Assembly (NCBI GenBank): GCA_023136395.1
Contig: JAGLRI010000039.1
Span: 1-9,606, forward strand
Origin: Candidatus Bathyarchaeota archaeon
GTDB taxonomy: Archaea > Thermoproteota > Bathyarchaeia > Bathyarchaeales > Bathyarchaeaceae
DNA length: 9,606 bases
Direction of reading: 5' to 3'
The notes under the pieces: model-generated
The model's database searches: none
The model's input: the letters and a program-made list of their open reading frames with translations, nothing else
What the model was told of the DNA's origin: nothing
In this document: piece by piece, positions 1-7,069 of the stretch
How positions within the stretch are numbered: the stretch's first letter is position 1
Layout of the letters: each line of letters begins with the position of its first letter
Made by a program: the position numbers and the translations under genes

Positions 1-31
1 CCCCTCGCATATGGACGGGTGCAAAGGTAAA

Positions 32-310
32 ATGGGTGAGAAAAGAAATGTTGTTTTGTATTTAGATGGTGAGCTGGTTAGAAAAACGAGAGAATTAGGA
101 TTTAATCTTTCTAAAATGTTTGAAAACCAATTAAAACATTTAATTAACCATTTTTACAGTGTTAATACCCAAAATAACAGTGAAAAAAATGTTGTTTGGT
201 GCGGGGGACGGGACTTGAACCCGCGCAGGCCTATGCCAACAGGTCCTAAGCCTGTCTCCTTTGACCAAACTCGGACACCCCCGCATTGCTTTCTATTGTA
301 TTTTTGTTGA
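32..310 (+). CDS. Short ORF with CcdA-like start reading into tRNA-Leu; candidate integrase N-terminal fragment
   Basis: The first ~45 residues (MGEKRNVVLYLDGELV, then RELGFNLSKMFENQL) resemble the CcdA/ribbon-helix-helix antitoxin type: a short basic strand followed by helices. From about residue 57 the ORF translates the antisense strand of the tRNA-Leu gene, giving the familiar GGRDLNPRRP peptide, and it stops just past the tRNA. In SSV-type archaeal integrases the attachment site lies inside int, so integration leaves an N-terminal int fragment overlapping the tRNA 3' end in this orientation. I infer that this is such a fragment. It could also be an antitoxin-like gene that merely runs into the tRNA. 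An ATG at 11 is in frame. I prefer the ATG at 32 because GGTG lies about 10 nt upstream and the conserved strand begins right after it. No catalytic integrase residues are present. Confidence 0.4.
   Translation: MGEKRNVVLYLDGELVRKTRELGFNLSKMFENQLKHLINHFYSVNTQNNSEKNVVWCGGRDLNPRRPMPTGPKPVSFDQTRTPPHCFLLYFC
200..284 (-). tRNA. tRNA-Leu(UAG), no intron
   Basis: On the minus strand the acceptor stem GCGGGGG pairs with CCCCCGC. The anticodon stem ACAGG/CCUGU encloses the loop CUUAGGA, giving anticodon UAG (complement of 246-248). A long variable arm of class II type and a T arm with loop TTCAAGT follow. The discriminator base is A (200) and CCA is encoded directly after it (199-197). The fold needs no intron, unlike the other four tRNAs here. 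Its 3' half overlaps the rightward ORF on the opposite strand, so it may have served as an integration target. Confidence 0.95.
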
Positions 311-322
311 ATTAGTCTCAAC

Positions 323-1195
323 TTAATGTTTTTTAAGTGTTAATGATTCGTTTACAATAGGTAAGCCAACAACGCTTCCCCATTCTGTCCAAGAACCGTC
401 ATAAACTTTCACTCTCGAATATCCAAGAATGTAACGCGCAATGAACCATCCCATTGATGCACGATGACTCAACCTGCAGTAAAAAACGATTTCTTTCTCA
501 GGAGTTGCTCCTCGACTGTAAAACGATTCACGAAGTTCATTTACCGGTTTAAAAATTTCATCTTTATTAATAAATTCACCATAATAAAGATGCTTAGCAC
601 CCGGGATGTGACCTTTTTTTTCAGCTCCATAATCGAATTCCGTCCACTTCGGAGAGACTCTTTCACCCATAAATTCTTCTGGTGTCCTTACATCCAATAA
701 AACCCGATCTAGATTGTTCAAACCGGCTAAAATCCCGTCTCGTCCGATTCGACTGCTCTCATCGATAGATCTAATCGGATAACTCGTCGCTTTAATTTTG
801 GGGATATCCGTTTTCATTGGTCGTTTTTCTTTTATCCATAAAGTACGGTTTCCGTGGAGAATTTTAGCCTTTGAATGACCCCTCATTGTACATACCCAAA
901 AAGCATAATGAGCAAATTGACATGCATTGCTATAAAAAATGATGGTGGTCTCATGAGCGATTCCACTTTTTTCCATCAAATTAGAAAAGGCTTTTGGCGA
1001 TATGAATTCACGCATAGTTGGGTCCCATAAGGTTTCTTTCCACGGCCAGTAGATTGCACCAGGAATGTGCCCCTCGAAATATGCTTTTGGGTTTTTCATA
1101 TCACTCACCTCAATAATCCGAATTGAAGGATTATCTACATTTTCCGTTAACCTATGAGTGCTGACTAATTTTTCAGTTTTTCCATGACATTCCAT
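323..1195 (-). CDS. Two-domain rhodanese (thiosulfate/3-mercaptopyruvate sulfurtransferase)
   Basis: A 290-residue protein with tandem rhodanese domains, the usual size for SseA-type cytoplasmic sulfurtransferases, which move a sulfane sulfur from thiosulfate or 3-mercaptopyruvate to a thiol or cyanide acceptor through a cysteine persulfide. The N-terminal domain (about 10-130) carries EGHIPGAIYW but no normal active-site loop. The C-terminal domain (about 145-285) has LLDVRTPEEF, KGHIPGA and the catalytic loop with Cys240 (CRLSHRAS), followed by DGSWTEWG. The reading frame is open upstream to 1441, inside the divergent nuclease gene. I chose the ATG at 1195 because the family starts near there, the extra 82 residues resemble no rhodanese and a weak purine-rich GGGA site precedes it. 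The exact sulfur donor cannot be read from the sequence. No signal peptide is apparent. Confidence 0.9.
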   Translation of the reverse strand: MECHGKTEKLVSTHRLTENVDNPSIRIIEVSDMKNPKAYFEGHIPGAIYWPWKETLWDPTMREFISPKAFSNLMEKSGIAHETTIIFYSNACQFAHYAFWVCTMRGHSKAKILHGNRTLWIKEKRPMKTDIPKIKATSYPIRSIDESSRIGRDGILAGLNNLDRVLLDVRTPEEFMGERVSPKWTEFDYGAEKKGHIPGAKHLYYGEFINKDEIFKPVNELRESFYSRGATPEKEIVFYCRLSHRASMGWFIARYILGYSRVKVYDGSWTEWGSVVGLPIVNESLTLKKH

Positions 1196-1289
1196 AAATT
1201 TTTCCCTTTTACATAGTGAATGTACAAATAGGTGTATTCCAACAAATAAAAATATGATTTTATCTGTAATACCTATTATAGTATAGTAT
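1196..1289. promoter_or_regulatory. Divergent promoter region between rhodanese and RNase J genes
   Basis: This 94-bp AT-rich spacer must hold promoters for both divergent genes. For the rightward gene, a TTTTATCT-like element at about 1257-1264 lies roughly 26 bp before the ATG. There is no Shine-Dalgarno site there, which fits a leaderless transcript. For the leftward gene, the complement of the A-rich run at about 1243-1252 (TTTTTATTT) is a candidate TATA box. The elements are inferred from composition and spacing only. Confidence 0.35.
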
Positions 1290-2642
1290 ATGGTTAAAGT
1301 AACGTTTTTTGGTGGAGTCAACGAAATTGGGGGCAATAAGGTTCTTTTAGAAGACTTAGATGTCCGAATTTTTCTTGATTTTGGGGAATCGTTCACTTTC
1401 GGTGCAAAATATTTTACGAGTTGGCTTTCTCCGAGATCCATTAACGGATTAGGAGATTATTTTGAGTTTGGGTTGTTACCAAAGATCCTGGGAGTGTACG
1501 CAAAGAAACAGTTAGCATTCACTGATCTCCCATATTGTGAACCGAAGATTAATGCTGTTTTTTTATCTCATGCCCACGTAGATCACGTAAACCATATTCA
1601 GTTTTTACATCCAGAAATTCCTCTATATCTTGGTGTGGGTACCAAACTTTTTTTGGAGACGATGGAGGAAACCAGTGGTTTCCGAAGTTATGGCGAACAT
1701 CAGTATCGAACTTTTCGAACTGGCGATAAAATTAAGGTTGATAACTTAGTGATTGAACCCATTCATGTTGATCATTCTATACCTGCCGCTTACGGCTTCT
1801 TAATTCACACATCGGAGGGTGCAATCGTTTACACTGGTGATCTTAGAGTTCACGGTCCTAGGAGAGATATGACTGAAGAGTTTGTTAAAAAAGCAAGTGA
1901 ATCTGAACCTATAGCTATGATCTGTGAAGGCACCAGAATGGTTGAGAAGGAAAAAAGAAAAAATTATTCTGAGAAAAAAGTCAAAGAGCTAAGTGACAAA
2001 ATTGTTTCTTCAACTGATAAAATTGTTTTTGTTACTCGTTACAGTCGAGATATGGATAGATTTCGAAGTCTATATAACGTAGCTAAAAATAACGAGAGAA
2101 AAATTGTTGTTTCCCCAAAAACCGCTTATCTGCTAAACAAAATTGTGCAAGACAAACGACTCGATCTCCCTGATCCTTTGAAGGACAATAACGTTCTAGT
2201 TTATTATAAACGGAAAAAAACTGGTGAATTCAAAGAAAACGACTATTATATTTGGGAAAGAATATTCATGGATAATATGGTGACTCACGAGTTTATACAT
2301 AAAAACCAAAACCACTTAATTATGGATTTGAATTTCTACCAGTTTGCTGAGTTAAACGATATTAAACCAGCTCCGGGTAGTCATTTTATCCATAGCATGA
2401 GTGAACCTTTTAGTGAAGAAGACATTGAAGATCAGGTTATGCACAATTGGCTAACCCATTTTAAAATGTCATTTCATCAACTACATGCTTCAGGACACCT
2501 AAATAAAAAAGAATTAACTGAGATAATAAATCACATCAATCCAAAGAAACTCTTTCCAATCCATACAAAAAATCCACAATTGTTCAAAAAAGTAAGCAAT
2601 AACGTTCAAACAATAGAATGCAAAAAAGAATATACAATATAA
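1290..2642 (+). CDS. RNase J-family metallo-beta-lactamase/beta-CASP nuclease
   Basis: A 450-residue protein with the metallo-beta-lactamase fold and an inserted beta-CASP domain. Visible motifs: GGVNEIGGNK (8-17) and LDFGESF (29-35) in the first strands; the zinc motif SHAHVDH (93-99); DHS (161-163); YTGD (181-184); CEGTR (212-216, likely beta-CASP motif A); HASGH (399-403); and PIHT (423-426) near the C terminus. Archaeal RNase J enzymes are 5'-3' exoribonucleases in RNA turnover and trimming, and that is the inferred role. About 60 residues separate the DFG motif from SHAHVDH, which looks longer than in canonical RNase J and points to a divergent subgroup. DNA or another nucleic acid substrate cannot be excluded. 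The ATG at 1290 has no ribosome site, so the mRNA is probably leaderless. The gene is divergent from the rhodanese. Confidence 0.88.
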   Translation: MVKVTFFGGVNEIGGNKVLLEDLDVRIFLDFGESFTFGAKYFTSWLSPRSINGLGDYFEFGLLPKILGVYAKKQLAFTDLPYCEPKINAVFLSHAHVDHVNHIQFLHPEIPLYLGVGTKLFLETMEETSGFRSYGEHQYRTFRTGDKIKVDNLVIEPIHVDHSIPAAYGFLIHTSEGAIVYTGDLRVHGPRRDMTEEFVKKASESEPIAMICEGTRMVEKEKRKNYSEKKVKELSDKIVSSTDKIVFVTRYSRDMDRFRSLYNVAKNNERKIVVSPKTAYLLNKIVQDKRLDLPDPLKDNNVLVYYKRKKTGEFKENDYYIWERIFMDNMVTHEFIHKNQNHLIMDLNFYQFAELNDIKPAPGSHFIHSMSEPFSEEDIEDQVMHNWLTHFKMSFHQLHASGHLNKKELTEIINHINPKKLFPIHTKNPQLFKKVSNNVQTIECKKEYTI

Positions 2643-2773
2643 TAACAAGCACACGATGTTTATACTTCGAATCTTAGTTGTTTAATAGAATTTTCGATAG
2701 ATACTATCGGTACATACACTGATTTCGCAAGTCTTACATATACCAAAACTGACAAAATTGAAGCTTGAGCGAT

Positions 2774-2778
2774 GAGGT
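2774..2778 (+). promoter_or_regulatory. Ribosome binding site supporting a GTG start at 2788
   Basis: GAGGT lies 9 nt before the GTG at 2788 and fits the archaeal anti-Shine-Dalgarno core. It is the main reason to accept the short downstream ORF as a gene. An ACATATA stretch near 2734-2740 could be its TATA element. Confidence 0.5.
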
Positions 2779-2787
2779 ATTTCAGAA

Positions 2788-2991
2788 GTGGTAGAGGATA
2801 AAAAGTTCTTAGGAAAATTGAAGAGAACACTATCAAACAATTTCTGGCGGTTCTATTCAAGATTCTCCATTTTATTAGGCCTTTATTTATTTATGATGAG
2901 TGTTTTTTTCAAAAAAAACATATTTAGTGGGTTTATCGGGTTATGGGCGGTTTATGTAGGATGTGATGTTGCTTTAACTAAAAAGGTGTAA
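2788..2991 (+). CDS. Small two-helix membrane protein, function unknown
   Basis: A 67-residue hypothetical protein. It has a short charged N terminus (KKFLGKLKR), then two hydrophobic segments at about residues 26-41 (SILLGLYLFMMSVFF) and 45-62 (around FSGFIGLWAVYVGC), joined by a KKN turn, and a KKV end. The predicted form is a helical hairpin in the membrane. The start is GTG, supported by a GAGGT site upstream; no ATG alternative is in frame nearby. An antisense ORF at 2660-2860 overlaps its start but shows no protein-like features. I recognise no family. Its position after the nuclease gene, on the same strand with a 145-bp gap, suggests an independent transcript. Confidence 0.55.
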   Translation: MVEDKKFLGKLKRTLSNNFWRFYSRFSILLGLYLFMMSVFFKKNIFSGFIGLWAVYVGCDVALTKKV

Positions 2992-3177
2992 CTTGTTCTA
3001 ATTAAAAAACTTCATGGACGATTAATGTTTTTCAAGGTTTACACTTTAACTCTAAAAACTTCTCTAATATTTGTTTCAAGAATGATGTATTTCATAAATT
3101 GCTAAACAACTTTCCTACGCCATAAAAAGTTCTTTCTTATGTTTGAATGCTTTCCCCAAGTCTTTTATTAACATCTT

Positions 3178-3188
3178 AAATTATATAA
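3178..3188 (+). promoter_or_regulatory. TATA box of the zinc-ribbon gene
   Basis: AAATTATATAA-type sequence about 65 bp before the ATG at 3250. Transcription would start near 3205-3212, leaving a leader of about 40 nt that contains the strong ribosome site. This is inferred from position and composition. Confidence 0.45.
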
Positions 3189-3237
3189 TAGAATAATATT
3201 AAAAGTATTGAACACAAATATCCAAATAGTTCATGAA

Positions 3238-3245
3238 GGAGGTGA
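3238..3245 (+). promoter_or_regulatory. Strong Shine-Dalgarno site GGAGGTGA
   Basis: GGAGGTGA is complementary to the 16S rRNA tail over 8 nt and ends 4 nt before the ATG at 3250. It is the best ribosome site in the window and supports the very short gene that follows. Confidence 0.8.
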
Positions 3246-3249
3246 AAGA

Positions 3250-3381
3250 ATGGCTAAGTGCTCTCAATGTGGTAGCGCGGTTTCAACCCCAATAAAGGAA
3301 TGGGATGTAGGACCAAAACTTCATGTTAAACTATACGAATGCTCATCTTGTGGCAAGAAATTCCGAGAATACGGAAAATGA
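3250..3381 (+). CDS. Small zinc-ribbon protein, 43 residues, with Cren7-like spacing
   Basis: The ATG at 3250 opens a 43-codon frame ending in TGA at 3379-3381. The protein has two zinc knuckles, CSQC (residues 4-7) and CSSC (31-34), joined by a strand-like segment with VSTPIKEW, GPKLHVKLYE and, after the second knuckle, GKKFREYG. Four cysteines in two CxxC pairs 23 residues apart should bind one zinc ion. The order of W, PK, VKL and GKKFR resembles the beta-sheet DNA-binding protein Cren7 of Thermoproteota. I infer a possible chromatin or nucleic-acid role, but a generic zinc ribbon is equally possible. A TATA box and an excellent GGAGGTGA site precede it, and T-rich tracts follow. The gene is easily missed because it is so short. 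Confidence 0.8.
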   Translation: MAKCSQCGSAVSTPIKEWDVGPKLHVKLYECSSCGKKFREYGK

Positions 3382-3465
3382 CATCCTTCTAGCTTTATCG
3401 ACGGATGCATGAAAAAAAGTAAAAATAAAAGCTATAAAATTCACTTTTCCAAGTGTGTTAAAAAC

Positions 3466-3500
3466 TTTTTTAAAACATATTTATCCCTATTTTTTAAAAC
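3466..3500 (+). terminator. T-rich tracts, likely terminator of the zinc-ribbon gene
   Basis: Two identical TTTTTTAAAAC units, at 3466-3476 and 3490-3500, lie about 85-120 bp after the zinc-ribbon stop. Archaeal RNA polymerase terminates at T-runs without needing a hairpin, so this is a reasonable terminator. The rest of 3382-3586 is AT-rich and holds no ORF that I can support. Confidence 0.3.
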
Positions 3501-3586
3501 TATTTTTATTATAAACGTTTTCTTTATTCTCATAGAAATATTTTAAAACTTAAGTATTGTAACGAATCTGGGTAACATCAGTCAGA

Positions 3587-3675
3587 GCCTCGGTGGCTTA
3601 GCCTGGTTAAAGCGTCTGCTTGGTAACCCAAATCCAAAGAGCAGAAGATCGCGGGTTCAAATCCCGCCCGAGGCT
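3587..3675 (+). tRNA. tRNA-Thr(GGU) with a 14-nt anticodon-loop intron
   Basis: The acceptor stem GCCTCGG pairs with CCGAGGC, the discriminator is U (3675) and CCA is encoded at 3676-3678. The D stem is GCTT/AAGC. The anticodon stem TCTGC/GCAGA encloses the loop TTGGTAA, split by an intron after position 37. The anticodon is GGU (3622-3624), reading threonine. The T arm is GCGGG-TTCAAAT-CCCGC. A TTTTAAAAC element at 3541 or the following ACTTAAGTAT stretch may form its promoter. Confidence 0.95.
3626..3639 (+). other. 14-nt tRNA intron at canonical position 37/38
   Basis: The exon bases TTGG (3620-3623) pair with the intron bases CCAA (3634-3637), leaving 3-nt bulges TAA (3624-3626) and AGA (3638-3640). 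Cutting after the second base of each bulge, as the archaeal splicing endonuclease does, removes exactly 14 nt and restores a 7-nt loop. There is no second intron helix, so this is a relaxed helix-bulge-helix motif. Confidence 0.9.
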
Positions 3676-3848
3676 CCATTTAATTATCACACTCAAATTA
3701 TGCTCTTAGTGCCATCCAATAGAAGAAAAACATTTCAGAGATTGAGTGCTGTTGTCAAATAGAGGAATATAAGAACATGCGCGTGCAATTCTGTGACAGC
3801 TTGTAATGCAGATGCATATGAATAAACAAAGACTAGTAGAGAGGAAAC

Positions 3849-5978
3849 ATGATGAGCCACAATAGTTCAGTTGAAAAAAGAGCTAATAGGTTAATCTTGG
3901 AAAAGAGTCCATATCTACTCCAGCATGCTTATAATCCCGTTGATTGGTATCCGTGGGGTCCTGAGGCTTTTAAGAAAGCCAGAACTGAGGACAAGCCGAT
4001 TTTCTTGTCCATAGGTTATTCGACATGCCATTGGTGTCACGTGATGGAAAAGGAGTCCTTTGAAGATCCGGAGGTAGCCAAACTTTTGAATGAAACCTTT
4101 ATATCCATAAAGGTAGATCGAGAAGAAAGACCAGACATAGATGCTACATACATGAAAGTTTGTCAAATGATGACCGGCAGTGGCGGATGGCCTCTCAACA
4201 TCATTATAACGCCGAACCAGAAGCCCCTCTTTGCAACCACCTACATTCCCAAGGAGGGTAGATTTGGTAAAATTGGGATGAAGGAGCTCATCCCGCGCAT
4301 CAAAGAGCTTTGGCAGTCCCGCCGACACGAGCTAGAGAGTTCAGCAGAAAGAATCATTTCCATTTTAAAAGAGCAAGCCACGTCTGGCATAGATCGCGGG
4401 GAGGAATTAGGTAAATCCGCTTTGGATGAAGCGTTTGTGTATCTTTCATCGAGATTCGACGAACTTTACGGGGGCTTCGGAAAAACTCCCAAGTTTCCTT
4501 CAGCTCACAACTTGAGTTTTCTACTTCGTTACTGGAAGAGAAGGGGCTACCGAAAAGCTCTGAATATGGTGGAGAGAACCCTCAGAGCAATGCGGCTTGG
4601 GGGAATATACGACCACATAGGCTTTGGATTTCATCGTTACTCAACAGATTCAAAATGGCTCGTTCCACATTTCGAAAAGATGCTATATGACCAGGCTATG
4701 TTAACAATCGCTTATTTAGAAACTTACCAAGCCACAGAAAAAGAAGAGTATGCCCAGACCGTTCGTGAGATACTCGCTTACGTTCTACGGGATATGACTG
4801 CTCTTAATGGCGGATTTTACTCAGCTGAGGATGCAGACAGTGAAGGCGAAGAAGGAAAGTTCTATATCTGGATCGAAGATGAGATAAAGCGTTTACTTCC
4901 CAAGAAAGAGGTTGAGCTTGTAACAAGAATCTTCAACATTGAGACGTATGGTAACTTCGAAGACGAATCCACAAGAAGAAGAACTGGAAAAAACATATTA
5001 TACATGAGAGACTCTCTACCAGCGGTTGCCTCTAAGCTAGGAATACCCCTAATAAAGATTAGCAAGCGTCTAGAGGACGCGCTACAATGCCTCTATACTG
5101 CTCGAGAAAAACGCATCCATCCTAATAAAGATGACAAGATTCTAACTGACTGGAACGGATTGATGATTGCGGCACTTGCTAAAGCAGCTAGCGTCCTCAG
5201 TGAAGAAGTCTATTTAACTGCTGCTAAAAAAGCAGCTAACTTCATCATTTCGAACATGACTAGCCCTGAAGGACGGCTGTATCATCGTTACCGCGATGGG
5301 GAACCCGCAATAACGGGGTTCTTGAATGACTATTCCCTCTTCATATGGGGTCTAATTGAACTTTATGAAGCAACCTTCGAGGCAAGCTATCTGAAAAATG
5401 CTATTACGCTAACCGAAGTCATGATGAAGCATTTCTGGGACAATGAAAAAGGAGGTTTTTATTTCACAGCAGACGACGCAGAGAATGTTCTCATCCGCGA
5501 AAAATTAATATATGATGGTGCTTACCCCTCTGGCAACTCAATAGCAGCGTTAAACATGATTCGCCTCAGTCGAATGACAGCAAATCCGGAATTCGAAGAG
5601 AAAGCAACACAGATTTTTCAGGCATTTTCCAACATTGTTTCGGAAACACCTGCAGGTTATACCCAGCTTATGGTTGCACTAGATTTCGCTTTGGGCCCTT
5701 CTTTCGAAGTCGTTATTGTCGGGAACTCACAATCAAAAGACACAAAAATCATGCTTAAAGCTATAAGAGATAAGTTCATACCAAACAAAGTTCTGCTTCT
5801 CATACCATCAGAAGTACAGGAGCCAGAAATAACCAATCTAGCTGAGTACACACGACATCTAACTATCCAAGAGGGAAAAGCCACAGCTTACGTCTGTCAA
5901 GATTACGAATGTAAACTTCCAACTATCGACATAGAAAAGGCTATTAGTTTATTGAATGCGAAGAACAAAGTTGCATAG
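3849..5978 (+). CDS. YyaL/SPATA20-type protein: thioredoxin-like domain plus glycosidase-like barrel
   Basis: A 709-residue protein of the DUF255 family. The N-terminal thioredoxin-like domain (about 10-175) begins RLILEKSPYLLQHAYNPVDW and has the motif CHWCH (60-64), followed by VDREERPD (89-96) and GSGGWPLN (110-117). The rest (about 190-620) is a six-hairpin glycosidase-like helical barrel with repeated helix pairs: KTPKFPSAHN (212-221), GGIYDHIGFGFHRYS (251-265), PHFEKMLYDQ (273-282), YSAEDADSEGEEG (324-336), then DWNGLMIAALA and DGAYPSGNS. The C-terminal part ends with YVCQDYECKLP. Length and order match bacterial YyaL and animal SPATA20. The biochemical function of the family is not established; a redox-linked or sugar-related role is often suggested. 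ATGATG begins at 3849, after a GAGG site. The protein looks cytoplasmic, and the gene appears to stand alone. Confidence 0.93.
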   Translation: MMSHNSSVEKRANRLILEKSPYLLQHAYNPVDWYPWGPEAFKKARTEDKPIFLSIGYSTCHWCHVMEKESFEDPEVAKLLNETFISIKVDREERPDIDATYMKVCQMMTGSGGWPLNIIITPNQKPLFATTYIPKEGRFGKIGMKELIPRIKELWQSRRHELESSAERIISILKEQATSGIDRGEELGKSALDEAFVYLSSRFDELYGGFGKTPKFPSAHNLSFLLRYWKRRGYRKALNMVERTLRAMRLGGIYDHIGFGFHRYSTDSKWLVPHFEKMLYDQAMLTIAYLETYQATEKEEYAQTVREILAYVLRDMTALNGGFYSAEDADSEGEEGKFYIWIEDEIKRLLPKKEVELVTRIFNIETYGNFEDESTRRRTGKNILYMRDSLPAVASKLGIPLIKISKRLEDALQCLYTAREKRIHPNKDDKILTDWNGLMIAALAKAASVLSEEVYLTAAKKAANFIISNMTSPEGRLYHRYRDGEPAITGFLNDYSLFIWGLIELYEATFEASYLKNAITLTEVMMKHFWDNEKGGFYFTADDAENVLIREKLIYDGAYPSGNSIAALNMIRLSRMTANPEFEEKATQIFQAFSNIVSETPAGYTQLMVALDFALGPSFEVVIVGNSQSKDTKIMLKAIRDKFIPNKVLLLIPSEVQEPEITNLAEYTRHLTIQEGKATAYVCQDYECKLPTIDIEKAISLLNAKNKVA

Positions 5979-6350
5979 CTTTCTTTTGTAAAAATGAATG
6001 TGCTGATTGTATTCAGCGGCAAATCTAAAAGTGATTTTTTAGTTCTAAGCTGCCCGCGCTAGAGATGTAGTACTGGTTTGCTCACAAATGTACTAAAACA
6101 CAGTCAAAATCTCATTCATTAACCTTCTAACATTATCAAGACGCCTCTCATAATTGAAACTTGTACCAAAAATATTCATCAACTTCTCACCATTGAATAA
6201 AAATGAATACTTCAACCTAATTTGCGTTTTTTAGAAGTAATTGGAGCTCGAAAAAAAGAAATTAATAAGATACACAAAAACTATGATTATATCTCTGTAT
6301 TAATACAAATTGTAACGATAAACCTTTTACTTCTTGTTTTCTTCCTATTA

Positions 6351-6359
6351 TTTATATAT
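6351..6359 (+). promoter_or_regulatory. TATA box of the coiled-coil/rpiA operon
   Basis: TTTATATAT centred about 42 bp before the GTG at 6397. It would give a transcription start near 6380 and a short leader containing the ribosome site. Confidence 0.5.
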
Positions 6360-6385
6360 GACGTGGAAAAATCATAATCTTTATT

Positions 6386-6390
6386 GAGGG
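6386..6390 (+). promoter_or_regulatory. Ribosome binding site selecting the GTG start at 6397
   Basis: GAGGG ends 6 nt before GTG at 6397. The alternative in-frame TTG at 6391 directly abuts this site and could not use it, so 6397 is preferred. Confidence 0.6.
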
Positions 6391-6396
6391 TTGGTT

Positions 6397-7065
6397 GTGT
6401 CTTTACTTTCTGATTATTGGCCGTATTTGACGGTTGGAGCTATAGCTGTTTTTTTCGCTTTTATAATTCTTCTGCTCTCAAAGGTTAGAAAAAAAGAGGA
6501 AGATCCTCTTGAACCTAAATTAGAGGATAAAGAAAGATGGCCTCTAACTGTGAAGCACAGTATAACGACTAGTGAGGTTAAGAGATCTCGGGATGAGCTA
6601 AGATTATTGGAATTAGAAAGGGAAATTGTTAGTTATGCTATACGGCGCCTTTATGAAGCTGAAGCAGAAGGAAAAATAAGCGAGGGTGAGCGGAACCGCT
6701 TAGCAAGTGAATATCGAGATAGAATGACTAGAATAAAGGACACAATCTCAAGAAGTGGATCAATAGTGGCACTACACGAACTGGAAACAATGCAGAATGA
6801 TTTCCTTAAATCGTTCAGTGAACATTTCAGTAATTTAAACCAAAAAATTGAAGATCTTAGGTCCCGTCTCGAGATTAAGCAAGTTGAAGAAGTACCTGCT
6901 TCCCTCCTTAGCCATCAACCTACAGCTGCTCCTAAACCGGGGAAGGAAGAACCGAGTCTCCCTCCCACCACACAAAAGACTGAGGCTGAGGAAAGGATAG
7001 ATAAAATAAGGGCAGAGATAGAGAAGGTTCTTGAAAGGCTAGAGCAGATTGAGACTGAGGAATAA
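6397..7065 (+). CDS. Membrane-anchored coiled-coil protein, function unknown
   Basis: A 222-residue protein. It starts with one transmembrane segment (about residues 9-29, LTVGAIAVFFAFIILLL) followed by RKK, so the rest should be cytoplasmic by the positive-inside rule. Residues 60-118 are strongly charged and helical (DELRLLELEREIVSYAIRRL, then EAEAEGKISEGERNRLASEY), and 125-160 continue as coiled coil. A proline-rich linker (about 167-193) leads to a final helix at 195-222 rich in E, K and R. No enzyme motif is visible. The region around EAEAEGKISEGERNRL resembles the short helical pairs seen in SHOCT-like proteins, but this is weak. The stop is 4 nt before rpiA, so the two are probably cotranscribed. 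A scaffolding or envelope-linked role is only a guess. Confidence 0.8.
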   Translation: MSLLSDYWPYLTVGAIAVFFAFIILLLSKVRKKEEDPLEPKLEDKERWPLTVKHSITTSEVKRSRDELRLLELEREIVSYAIRRLYEAEAEGKISEGERNRLASEYRDRMTRIKDTISRSGSIVALHELETMQNDFLKSFSEHFSNLNQKIEDLRSRLEIKQVEEVPASLLSHQPTAAPKPGKEEPSLPPTTQKTEAEERIDKIRAEIEKVLERLEQIETEE

Positions 7066-7069
7066 GAAC

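Larger units (their letters stand above)
5979..6396. other. 418-bp spacer without a convincing gene
   Basis: The left part holds a T6 run at 6035-6040 that may end the YyaL-type transcript. A 22-codon ATG frame at 5994-6062 looks like chance. On the minus strand an open frame at 6093-6215 could encode about 40 residues but has only a TTG start and no clear ribosome site. The right part, 6300-6396, carries the promoter of the next gene. No repeat or RNA gene was seen. Confidence 0.5.

Noticed and set aside
464..700. Rightward open frame within the rhodanese gene
   Set aside because: It is the antisense shadow of the conserved C-terminal rhodanese domain.
1196..1441. N-terminal extension of the rhodanese frame by 82 residues
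   Set aside because: It lies antisense within the nuclease gene and the shared promoter, resembles no rhodanese, and the ATG at 1195 fits the family start.
3915..4328. Long minus-strand open frame opposite the YyaL-type gene
   Set aside because: It is fully antisense to a well-conserved coding region and shows no domain or ribosome site.
5994..6062. 22-codon ATG frame after the YyaL-type gene
   Set aside because: Too short, with no ribosome site and no recognisable motif.
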